Assembly (NCBI RefSeq): GCF_022348085.1
Contig: NZ_JAKRFN010000009.1
Span: forward strand, 62,001-126,000
Reading direction: 5' to 3'
DNA from: Mycobacterium sp. PSTR-4-N
GTDB taxonomy: Bacteria > Actinomycetota > Actinomycetes > Mycobacteriales > Mycobacteriaceae
DNA length: 64,000 nt
Positions 16,476 through 24,252 of the stretch are shown here, in pieces. A program made the position numbers and the translations under genes. The notes under the pieces were generated by a model. The model was not told the DNA's origin and searched no databases. It was given only the letters and a program-made list of their open reading frames with translations. Positions within the stretch are counted from its first letter, which is position 1, and every line of letters begins with the position of its first letter.

Positions 16476-16563
16476 CGTCCCTGGGTGCACTGCACCCATT
16501 GTGTCGGGGCGGCCGCTGACTAGCGTCGAAGGTGCAGTGATCACCTCTGGCGAAAGGACGATC

Positions 16564-17532
16564 GTGAAGCGCACGACTCTCGGCGGTCTGGACGTGTCAG
16601 CCCAAGGCTTGGGCTGCATGGGCATGAGCGAGTATTACGGTGAATCCGACTGGGACACCAGCATCGCCACGATCCGGCACGCCATCGACATCGGCATCAC
16701 CCTGCTCGACACCGCGGACCAGTACGGCGCCGGCCACAACGAGGTGCTGGTCGGCCGCGGCATCGCCGGACGCAGAGACGACGTTCAGATCGCGACGAAG
16801 TTCGGGATCGACCGGAGCAGCGGTGACGAGAACCGGGTGCACCGTGGCGATCCGCCGTACGTGAAGCGGTCATGCGACGCGTCGTTGCTGCGTCTCGGCG
16901 TCGACCACATCGATCTGTACTACCTGCATCGGCCCCCGGACAACGCCGAGATCGAGGACACCGTCGGTGCGATGGCCGAACTTGTGGAGGCGGGCAAGGT
17001 CCGTCATATCGGCCTCAGCGAGGTCAGCGCCGATCTGCTGCGCCGCGCCTACGCCGTGCATCCGATCGCCGCCGTGCAGAGCGAATATTCGCTGTGGACA
17101 CGGGATGTCGAGCAGGTGACGCCGGTGATGGCCGAGCTCGGCGTCGGGCTCGTGCCCTATGCGCCCCTTGGCCGCGGCTTTCTCACCGGATCCGTGCAGA
17201 CCGAGAATTTGGCGTCCAACGACTTCCGCGCCAAGAACCCGCGCTTCACCGGCGATGCCGGTCAGCAGAATCAGGCCATCGCCGACACGGTGCGCTCGGT
17301 CGCCGACCGGCTTGACGTCCTACCCGCGCAGGTGGCACTGGCCTGGGTGTACGCCCAAGCCGATCGGCTCGGTGTCTCGGTGGTGCCGATCCCCGGAACG
17401 CGTCACGCCGAACGGCTCGACCAGAACGTCGCGTCGCTCGACGTCGAACTCGACGACGAGGCACTGGCCGAACTGCAGCCGTTGAGTGATCAGGTGCAGG
17501 GTGGCCGCTACGCGGATCGTGGCGTGCGCTGA
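16564..17532 (+). CDS. Aldo/keto reductase
   Basis: 322 residues from the GTG at 16564, preceded by AAAGGACGA. It has the complete AKR tetrad: Asp49 and Tyr54 (LLDTADQYG), Lys79 (IATKFG) and His122 (YYLHRP). The NADPH-binding tail reads PIPGTRHAERLDQN. This is the YajO/Tas-like branch, reducing aldehydes or ketones in the cytosol. Its stop overlaps the ATG of the next SDR gene (TGATG), so they are co-translated. A relic of a second copy lies at 15143-15306. Confidence 0.9.
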   Translation: MKRTTLGGLDVSAQGLGCMGMSEYYGESDWDTSIATIRHAIDIGITLLDTADQYGAGHNEVLVGRGIAGRRDDVQIATKFGIDRSSGDENRVHRGDPPYVKRSCDASLLRLGVDHIDLYYLHRPPDNAEIEDTVGAMAELVEAGKVRHIGLSEVSADLLRRAYAVHPIAAVQSEYSLWTRDVEQVTPVMAELGVGLVPYAPLGRGFLTGSVQTENLASNDFRAKNPRFTGDAGQQNQAIADTVRSVADRLDVLPAQVALAWVYAQADRLGVSVVPIPGTRHAERLDQNVASLDVELDDEALAELQPLSDQVQGGRYADRGVR

Positions 17533-18281
17533 TGGGTTCTCGACTGGACGGCAAGGTCGCCGTCGTCACCGGCGCGTCGAAGGGGCTGGGTGCCGAGATC
17601 GCCCGGGAGTTCGCCGCGGAGGGCGCATCCGTGGTGGTCAATTACGCCCGCAGCAAGGACGCTGCGGACGGCGTCGTGGGTGGGATCAACGATGCCGGAG
17701 GCTCGGCGGTGGCCATACAGGCGGACATGAGTGACGAGACTCAGGTGAGCGAGATGTTCGCCGAAGCCCATCGCGTCTTCGGCCGTCTCGACGTCCTGGT
17801 TAACAACGCCGGCGTCTACGACTTCCAGCCCCTGCAGAATTTGAGCCGGGACTTGTTCCGACGCCATTTCGAACTCAACGTGTACGGCTATCTGACCGCG
17901 ATCAAAGAGGCTGTCGGCTACATGTCGCCCGGAGCGAGCATCGTCAACATGAGCTCGACGGTGACGATCTTTGGGCCCTCTGAGGCGTCGGTGTACACCG
18001 CCACCAAAGGCGCGATCGATGCGTTGACGCGATCTCTGTCGAACGAACTGGCGCCCAGAGGAATTCGGGTCAACGCGATCAAACCGGGTGTCGTCGACAC
18101 CGAGGGTGTTCAGGCGGGCGGGTTTCTCACCAGTGACTTCGGCAGGGCGCTGGTCGAGGAGACCCCGCTGGGTCGGCTGGGGCACTCCGAGGATGTCGCC
18201 CCGGCAGCCGTGTATCTGGCATCGGATGAAAGCGGATGGATGACAGGGGAGTACATCACGATGGCCGGAGGGCAACGGTGA
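17532..18281 (+). CDS. SDR family oxidoreductase (3-oxoacyl-ACP reductase-like)
   Basis: 249 residues, the classical SDR length. Motifs: TGASKGLG, NNAGVYD, catalytic Ser in VNMSSTV, Tyr and Lys in VYTATKGAI, and IRVNAIKPGVVDT, ending with the usual GWMTGEYITMAGGQR. NADPH preference is likely from the basic NYARSK after the second strand. It overlaps the upstream AKR and the downstream NTF2-like gene by one and four bases. The substrate is not known; fatty or cyclic keto compounds are typical. Confidence 0.9.
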   Translation: MGSRLDGKVAVVTGASKGLGAEIAREFAAEGASVVVNYARSKDAADGVVGGINDAGGSAVAIQADMSDETQVSEMFAEAHRVFGRLDVLVNNAGVYDFQPLQNLSRDLFRRHFELNVYGYLTAIKEAVGYMSPGASIVNMSSTVTIFGPSEASVYTATKGAIDALTRSLSNELAPRGIRVNAIKPGVVDTEGVQAGGFLTSDFGRALVEETPLGRLGHSEDVAPAAVYLASDESGWMTGEYITMAGGQR

Positions 18282-18694
18282 CGGACGCGCAAGGCACCGC
18301 GAGCCAGGTCGTGCAGAACTATTTCGACGTCTTCTTCAGCCACGACGTCGACAAGACACTGCAGTGCCTGACCGACGACGTGGTCTGGCGCGTTCAGGGC
18401 GCGCCCGATGTGCCGACCATCGGAACCCGGTACGGCAAAGACGAAGTGCGGGAATGGCTCGAGCTTTTCCCGCACCACTTCCAGCCGCTCGACTTCGACA
18501 TCCAGCGGATGGTCGCCGACGATGATCGGGTAATCGTCATCGGCCACTTCACCCACCGCATCCTCGATACCGGCAGGGAATTCAGCAGCGACTTCGCGAC
18601 CATCTGCACGGTGCGTGACGGGAAGCTGGCCGCATACAACTTCCTCGAAGACTCCTACGGGCTGTGGGATGCCTTCCAGCCCGTCGACTCCTGA
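18278..18694 (+). CDS. NTF2-like (SnoaL-type) protein
   Basis: 138 residues from a GTG that overlaps the SDR stop (GTGA). VVQNYFDVFFSHDVDKTLQCLTDDVVWRVQGAP and the later strands VIVIGHFTHRI.DTGREFSSDFATICTVRDGKLAAYNFLEDS fit the cone-shaped NTF2 fold used by SnoaL cyclases, ketosteroid isomerase and many binding proteins. It is in one operon with two SDRs and an AKR, which suggests action on the same small hydrophobic molecule. The catalytic residues cannot be assigned. Confidence 0.75.
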   Translation: MTDAQGTASQVVQNYFDVFFSHDVDKTLQCLTDDVVWRVQGAPDVPTIGTRYGKDEVREWLELFPHHFQPLDFDIQRMVADDDRVIVIGHFTHRILDTGREFSSDFATICTVRDGKLAAYNFLEDSYGLWDAFQPVDS

Positions 18695-18712
18695 TTCCGG
18701 GAAAGGACCGTC

Positions 18713-19471
18713 GTGAACATCACGGGCAACACCATTTTCATCCCCGGTTCCACCAGTGGCATCGGCCTCGCGCTGGCGCTGGCCTTGCACGACAGGGGAA
18801 ACACCGTCATCGTCGGCGGCCGGCGCACCCAACTCCTCGACGCGATCGCTGCCCGGCATCCCGGCATCGACACCGTGCAGATCGACACGACCGACCCCGC
18901 CGGCATCTCGGCGGCGGCTACGTCGGTGCTCGACAAACATCCCGACCTCAACGTGATCATCGCGATGGCCGGGGTGATGCGGGTGGAGGACTGGCACCAC
19001 CGCGACGGTTTCCTCGATTCGGCCGAAGCGGTCATCACCACGAATCTGCTGGGTCCGATCCGCCTCATCGCCGCGTTCATCGACCATCTGCAGAGGCAGC
19101 CCGTAGCCACGATCATCACCGTGTCATCCGGTCTGGCGTTCACGCCGCTGAAGATCACGCCCAGCTACAACGCCTCCAAGGCGGCCATCCACATGCTCAC
19201 AGAGTCGCTGCGACTACAGCTCGCCGACACGTCGGTGTCGCTGAAGGAACTGGTGCCGCCATCGGTGGCCACGGATCTGCTTCCCGGGCAACGGGAGAGC
19301 TCGTTCGCGATGCCGCTCGACGATTTCATCGCCGAGGTCATGCAGATTCTGGAGGCCGATCCGGACGGCAAGGAGATCCAGGTGGAGCGGGTCAAGTTCC
19401 TCCGCTATTCCGAGGTGCGCGGCGAGTACGACGACGTCGTGCGGACGCTCAACGAGGCGGACCCGAACTGA
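18713..19471 (+). CDS. SDR family oxidoreductase (DltE-like)
   Basis: 252 residues, GTG start after GGAAAGGACCGTC, a leader resembling that of the AKR gene. Motifs: IPGSTSGIG (a variant cofactor loop), MAGVMR in place of NNAG, Ser in ITVSSGL, and SYNASKAAIHMLTESLRLQL. The replaced NAG motif and the C-terminal PDGKEIQVERVKFLRYSEVRGEYDDVVRTLN tail are typical of the DltE/YvrD-type branch. It is last in the XRE-led group. Substrate unknown. Confidence 0.85.
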   Translation: MNITGNTIFIPGSTSGIGLALALALHDRGNTVIVGGRRTQLLDAIAARHPGIDTVQIDTTDPAGISAAATSVLDKHPDLNVIIAMAGVMRVEDWHHRDGFLDSAEAVITTNLLGPIRLIAAFIDHLQRQPVATIITVSSGLAFTPLKITPSYNASKAAIHMLTESLRLQLADTSVSLKELVPPSVATDLLPGQRESSFAMPLDDFIAEVMQILEADPDGKEIQVERVKFLRYSEVRGEYDDVVRTLNEADPN

Positions 19472-19534
19472 GTCCTGCGCGGGCGATTTCGCCGAGCGGC
19501 CACGCGAACTCCCCGCAACCTCTAGTGTCCTGCC

Positions 19535-20485
19535 GTGAAGACGTTGATGCGCGTCCTGGTCGCGCTCCTGCTCGCGTTCGCTCTCGCGCCCTCGGCCGCG
19601 GCCGCACCGTACCCCACCGGGCCGGTCACGATGACGGCCGGCGCAGGGCCCGGGAGCGGATTCGATCTGACGATCCGTTCGGTGGTCGACGCCCTGCAGA
19701 CCGAGCGGATCGTCAATGTTCCTCTGCCGGTACAGAATCGGCCCGGGAACAGCGGGTCGGACTTCCTCGCCACGATGGTCGAGCAGTATCGCGGTGCCGA
19801 CGATCAGCTGTCGGTCGCCTCACTGGCGACGATGATGAACCAGGTCCGGGGCGTGTCCCGCTACGGCTACGCCGATGTCACGATGATCGCCCGGCTGATG
19901 ACCGAGTACTTCGTCGTCGTCACCACCCCCGCCTCGCCGTATCAGAACCTCACCGACCTGATGGGGGCAATCAGAGCCGATCCGGCCCGCGTGACGGTCG
20001 GCGCGGCGCCTGACGACGAGGCACCCTTCGATCTGTTGGTGAACGCCGCCGGCACGGATCCGAGGGCCACTCGCTACGTCGCGCACGAGGGCGGCGGCGC
20101 ACAGACCGCGGCGCTGCTCGCCGGTGAGGTCCAGGTGGCGATCGGCGGGGTGAGCGAGTTCGTCGACCAGATCCGCAGTGGGCAGCTGCGCGCCCTCGGG
20201 GTGCTGTCAGAGAATCGGTTGCCGGGCCTCGACGTGCCCACCGCGCGCGAGCAGGGTCTCGACGTGACGCTGGCGAACTGGCGCGGGATCTACGGGCCGC
20301 CGGCGATGCCGCAGTACGCCGTCGATTACTGGCAGCAGGGGCTCGCAACCATGGTCCAAACGCCCACGTGGCAGGGCATCGCCGACCGCAGCGGGTTCGT
20401 GACCACGTTCATGGTCGGAGACGAGCTGCAGGCGTTCCTCGCTGACACCCAGGCCGACGTCGAGGCCGCCTACCGGATCGCCTGA
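19535..20485 (+). CDS. Tripartite tricarboxylate transporter substrate-binding protein (TctC/Bug family), orphan
   Basis: 316 residues, GTG start. A signal peptide (LVALLLAFALAPSAAAAPYP) is followed by the Bug fold: VTMTAGAGPGSGFDLTIRSVVDAL, VQNRPGNSGSDFLATMV, VTVGAAPDDEAPFDLLV, and QTAALLAGEVQVAIGGVSEFVDQIRSGQLRALGVLS. Bug proteins bind carboxylates outside the membrane for TctAB. No TctA or TctB gene is in the window, so it may be an orphan sensor or share a distant transporter. Its 3' end overlaps the convergent membrane-protein gene by 16 bases. Confidence 0.85.
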   Translation: MKTLMRVLVALLLAFALAPSAAAAPYPTGPVTMTAGAGPGSGFDLTIRSVVDALQTERIVNVPLPVQNRPGNSGSDFLATMVEQYRGADDQLSVASLATMMNQVRGVSRYGYADVTMIARLMTEYFVVVTTPASPYQNLTDLMGAIRADPARVTVGAAPDDEAPFDLLVNAAGTDPRATRYVAHEGGGAQTAALLAGEVQVAIGGVSEFVDQIRSGQLRALGVLSENRLPGLDVPTAREQGLDVTLANWRGIYGPPAMPQYAVDYWQQGLATMVQTPTWQGIADRSGFVTTFMVGDELQAFLADTQADVEAAYRIA

Positions 20486-21315
20486 CGCAGCCGCAGCCCT
20501 CGCCGGCGCACCCACAGCACCGCGGCCGCGGTGGTCTGCGCCCACACCGCCAGTGCGATCCCCAGATGCACGAAGCTCTTGGTGTCGCGGCCGAGGATGG
20601 GGCCGATGGCGGCCGGCACCTGGTTCCAGAACACGTCGTGTTCGACGCCGCCGATGGGGTCGGCGACGTAGTACAGCGCATATGGCAGGGCCAGGGCGGT
20701 GAGCCACACGGCGACGTGGCGCCTATCGGAACGATCTCGCCATCGCCGGATCAACGGTGCGGCGGCCACGGGGAGCAGCACCGACACCAGATTGCCGATG
20801 CCGAGCCACGACACCACCGGCACCAGCACGTTGGGGACGGTGCGCAAGAGCCGCGACGGCGTGTCGATGCACAGCGTGAACAGCACCGCCGCTGCAAGAG
20901 TGGGTAGACCGACCACGCCGAACAGCGCGAGGTTCTTCACCAGCAGTATTCGCCACATGGGTGTGCCGGCCGCGAGCGCGGCCTGTACGCGGTGGTGGTC
21001 GGTGCCCAGCATGTTCGTGGTGGTGACGTCGGCGAGGATGAACGACGCGAAGTAGGTGTCGACGACGACGATCAGGTCGTTGTGCATGTTGTGCCGCGTC
21101 AGCGGCTGGACCAGAAGCCACAGCGCGGCGAGCACCGTGTTGATCGCGACGCCGCTCAGGCCTGCGTAGGGCGGGGTGAACATCCAGCGGATCTCGGCGG
21201 CGACGGCGCGTGGCAACGGCAGGGACAGTGCCCGCGCCGACCGTCGCGCGCTGTAGGGGCGGGCCGCGCCGGCCCGCACCATCGCGCGGGCGTACCGGAG
21301 CACCACCGGTTTCAT
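20470..21315 (-). CDS. Multi-pass membrane protein of unknown function
   Basis: 281 residues from the ATG at 21315, chosen because GGGAGGGG lies just upstream; a longer start at 21330 is less likely. After a basic N-terminus there are about six hydrophobic segments (for example AINTVLAALWLLVQPL, LALFGVVGLPTLAAAVLFTL, AVWLTALALPYALYYVA, LGIALAVWAQTTAAAVLWV). Mid-protein residues HNMHNDLIVVVDTYFASFILADVTTTNMLGTD are distinctive and resemble the ABC-2 permease loop region, but I cannot place the family. It is divergent from the ABC exporter gene. Confidence 0.65.
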   Translation of the reverse strand: MKPVVLRYARAMVRAGAARPYSARRSARALSLPLPRAVAAEIRWMFTPPYAGLSGVAINTVLAALWLLVQPLTRHNMHNDLIVVVDTYFASFILADVTTTNMLGTDHHRVQAALAAGTPMWRILLVKNLALFGVVGLPTLAAAVLFTLCIDTPSRLLRTVPNVLVPVVSWLGIGNLVSVLLPVAAAPLIRRWRDRSDRRHVAVWLTALALPYALYYVADPIGGVEHDVFWNQVPAAIGPILGRDTKSFVHLGIALAVWAQTTAAAVLWVRRRGLRLRQAIR

Positions 21316-21457
21316 GGACCCCTCCCGCACAAGGTGTCTGCGACCCTACCCGCGGACACCCCGATTTCATCACCTCGGAGCAACGTCGGCGATGTACTGT
21401 GTGTCCGCTCGATCGAGGGTCAGCGATGACCGCAAGAACACTGACAGCGAGGCAGCC

Positions 21458-23233
21458 GTGAGACTGATCCTGGAACTGCTTCGCCCCTACCGCTGGTCGG
21501 TGCTCGGCATCTTCGCGGTGCTGTGCGTTCAGATCGCGATGGGGCTGGCCGCGCCGTGGCCGCTGAAGGTCGTGCTGGACAGTGTGGTCGGCGATCATCC
21601 GTTGCCGGCCTGGCTCCATGGGCTGCTGCAACCCATCCTGGGTGGCGAGAGCCGGATGCACATCGCTGGATTGGCCGCGATCATGGTGATCGTCATCGCG
21701 GTGATCGCCGCGATCGCCACCTATGCGGCCAACTACCTCACCGAGACCGTCGGTCAGCGCGTCGGCAACGATCTGCGGACCCGGGCCTACCACCATCTGC
21801 AGCAGCTCTCGCTCAGCTACTTCGACACCCACCGGGTCGGGCCGATCCTGTCGACCCTGACCGACGACGTGGACACCATCCAGGACTTCGCGTCCGCCTC
21901 GACCCTGGGCATCGCGACCGACCTGCTCACCATCGTGGGCATGCTCGGCCTGATGCTGTGGCTGCAATGGGATTTCACCCTCGTGGCGCTCGCGGTCGCA
22001 CCGCTGCTGCTGTTGTTCGTCTCCCGAATCCGCAAGGCGGTCAAGGCCGCGACGCACGAGGTCCGCCGACGCGAGTCCGACATCGTCGCCGTCGCCGAAG
22101 AGGGGCTGCAGTCGATCCGGGTCGTCAAGGCCTTCGACCGGGAAACGCTGCAGGAACAGCAGTTGGCGATCGCCGGGCAGCAGGCCGTCGATGCAGCACT
22201 CAACGCGCGCCGGGTGAAATCGGTGGTCTCACCGATCGTCGCGGTCGTGGTCGCGGCGTGCACGGCGCTGGTGCTGTGGCGCGGCTCGGCGCTGATCCTC
22301 GCCGGGGCGATGACCGCGGGCACGCTCACCGTGTTCATCAGTTATCTGGCGTCGTTCTTCAAACCCGTGCAGGACCTGGCGAAGCTGACCAACACGATCG
22401 CGATGGCCGCGGTCGGGGTCGAACGGGTGGCCGCGCTGCTCGACGCCGAAACCGACATCGAGGAGAAGCCCGACGCCGTCGGTGCCGCAAAGGTCAAGGG
22501 CGGCATCCGGTTCGACAAGGTCGCGTTCAGCTACGACGGTGAGAAGCCGGTGCTGCGCGATGTGACGTTCGACGTCGCCCCCGGTCAGCTGGTCGGCATC
22601 GTCGGCCACACGGGCAGCGGAAAATCCTCGCTGGTGAGCCTCATTCCCCGGTTCTACGACCCCAGCATGGGGTCGGTGCAGATCGACGGCGTGGACCTGC
22701 GCGACTACAAATTGCACGAGATACGCCAGCAGATCGGTTATGTGCTGCAGGACACGGTGCTGTTCCGGGGCACCGTCCGCGACAACATCGCCTTCGGCCG
22801 GCCGGATGCCACGCACGAAGAGATCGTGGAAGCCGCGAAACTCGCCAACGCCCACGAGTTCATCTCCGACATGCCGCAGGGTTACGACAGTGCCGTCGGC
22901 GAACGCGGGATGACGTTGTCCGGCGGCCAGCGGCAGCGTATCGGCATCGCTCGCGCCCTCATCCGCGACAGCCCGATCCTGATCCTCGACGAACCGACCG
23001 CCGCGCTGGACGCCCAGTCCGAGCATCTGGTGATGAGCGCGCTGCAGCGGCTGATGAGCGATCGCACCGTGTTGACCATCGCCCACCGGCTCTCGACGAT
23101 CCGCGACGCCGACAAGATCGTCGTGCTGGAAGAGGGGCGCGTCGTCGAAGAAGGCACCCACAGCGAGCTGCTCGAGGGCAACGGCAGATACGCTGAGTTG
23201 CACCGCATCCAGTACGAGGACGAGACGCCGTGA
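21458..23233 (+). CDS. ABC exporter, fused membrane and ATPase domains
   Basis: 591 residues from the GTG at 21458 (after GCGAGG); an upstream ATG at 21392 is in frame but adds a non-hydrophobic stretch. The six-helix exporter domain covers about residues 1-310. The nucleotide-binding domain follows with Walker A GHTGSGKSS (near 382), signature LSGGQRQRIGIARAL (near 487), Walker B ILILDEP, and H-loop in TIAHRLST. This MsbA-type half-transporter works as a homodimer in the inner membrane, moving lipids or drugs outward. It is translationally coupled (GTGA) to the phospholipase-D-like gene. Substrate unknown. Confidence 0.9.
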   Translation: MRLILELLRPYRWSVLGIFAVLCVQIAMGLAAPWPLKVVLDSVVGDHPLPAWLHGLLQPILGGESRMHIAGLAAIMVIVIAVIAAIATYAANYLTETVGQRVGNDLRTRAYHHLQQLSLSYFDTHRVGPILSTLTDDVDTIQDFASASTLGIATDLLTIVGMLGLMLWLQWDFTLVALAVAPLLLLFVSRIRKAVKAATHEVRRRESDIVAVAEEGLQSIRVVKAFDRETLQEQQLAIAGQQAVDAALNARRVKSVVSPIVAVVVAACTALVLWRGSALILAGAMTAGTLTVFISYLASFFKPVQDLAKLTNTIAMAAVGVERVAALLDAETDIEEKPDAVGAAKVKGGIRFDKVAFSYDGEKPVLRDVTFDVAPGQLVGIVGHTGSGKSSLVSLIPRFYDPSMGSVQIDGVDLRDYKLHEIRQQIGYVLQDTVLFRGTVRDNIAFGRPDATHEEIVEAAKLANAHEFISDMPQGYDSAVGERGMTLSGGQRQRIGIARALIRDSPILILDEPTAALDAQSEHLVMSALQRLMSDRTVLTIAHRLSTIRDADKIVVLEEGRVVEEGTHSELLEGNGRYAELHRIQYEDETP

Positions 23234-24225
23234 CCCGCTCCCTGATCATCCTGCCCGACGACTCGTCGCGGCCGGTTCTCGACGCCATCCACAACGCCGA
23301 GAAGTCGGTGCGCGTCAAGATGTTCGCGTTCAGCCATCAGCCGCTGCTCGACGCGGTCGTCGCGGCGCACCAGCGAGGCGTCCTGGTCAAGGTGATGCTG
23401 AACCCGGAGCGTCGCGACGGTGAGACCGACAACGACGGAGCGCGGGACCTGTTGCTGCAGTACGGCATCGACGTCACCGAGAGCAGTCCGTCGTTCGGGT
23501 TGACGCACGAGAAGTCGATGGTGATCGACGACGAGTTCGCGTTCGTCGAATCGTTGAACTGGACCGACGAGAACTTCACCGAGACCCGTGACTATGCGGT
23601 GGTCACCCCGACTTCGCATGAGGTGCTCGAGATCATCGAGTGTTTCGAAGCCGATTGGGCGCGAGAGGAATTCGATCCCGGTGATGACGCCCGGCTGATC
23701 TGGTGCCCGACCAACGGTCGGGCCCGGATCGCTGATTTCATCGATCGCGCCGAGAAGACCCTGTTCGTCCAGAACGAGCGCTACCAGGACCCGGTGATCA
23801 TCGAGCGATTGGTGCGTGCGGCGCGCCGCGGGGTCAAGGTGCACGTGATGGCCCGCGCGGCCCACCATCTCAAGGCCGACAAGCTACTGGAGGGGGTCAG
23901 CGGGCTACGCATCCTCGACGATGTCGGCATCAAGATCCACCGGCTCAAGCACCTCAAGCTGCACGCCAAGATGATGGTCGCCGATCACGAGCGGGCAATC
24001 GTGGGCTCGATCAACCTGTCTCCCGGCAGTTTCGATCATCGCCGGGAACTCGCGATCGAGGTGGACGACGACCACCTGATCACCCGGCTCAACAAGGTGG
24101 CGCATCACGACTGGAAACATTCCGCGCCATTGGATCTCAGCGACGCGGCACTTCTCGCCGACCTCGCCGGGCGCAATCAGCGAGAAGTCGACCAGTTGGC
24201 GCTGCACGATCCCCACGCCGACTGA
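23230..24225 (+). CDS. Phospholipase-D-like (HKD) protein
   Basis: 331 residues, GTG start overlapping the ABC exporter stop by 4 bases. It carries both HKD catalytic motifs: HEKSMVID (His93) with a downstream SLNW, and HAKMMVAD (His245) with GSINLSPGS. The two half-sites form one active site in PLD-family phosphatases, cardiolipin synthases and nucleases. No signal peptide or membrane anchor is visible, so it is probably cytosolic or membrane-associated. Coupling to an ABC exporter suggests that it acts on the exporter's lipid cargo or on its product; a nuclease role cannot be excluded. Confidence 0.88.
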   Translation: MTRSLIILPDDSSRPVLDAIHNAEKSVRVKMFAFSHQPLLDAVVAAHQRGVLVKVMLNPERRDGETDNDGARDLLLQYGIDVTESSPSFGLTHEKSMVIDDEFAFVESLNWTDENFTETRDYAVVTPTSHEVLEIIECFEADWAREEFDPGDDARLIWCPTNGRARIADFIDRAEKTLFVQNERYQDPVIIERLVRAARRGVKVHVMARAAHHLKADKLLEGVSGLRILDDVGIKIHRLKHLKLHAKMMVADHERAIVGSINLSPGSFDHRRELAIEVDDDHLITRLNKVAHHDWKHSAPLDLSDAALLADLAGRNQREVDQLALHDPHAD

Positions 24226-24252
24226 GGGCGCTGTCCGTCGACGCGGCAGGCG

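Noticed and set aside
19472..19534. A possible fifth copy of the palindromic element (CGCCGAGCGGCCACGCGAACT)
   Set aside because: Only half an arm resembles the consensus, and no matching second arm is present.
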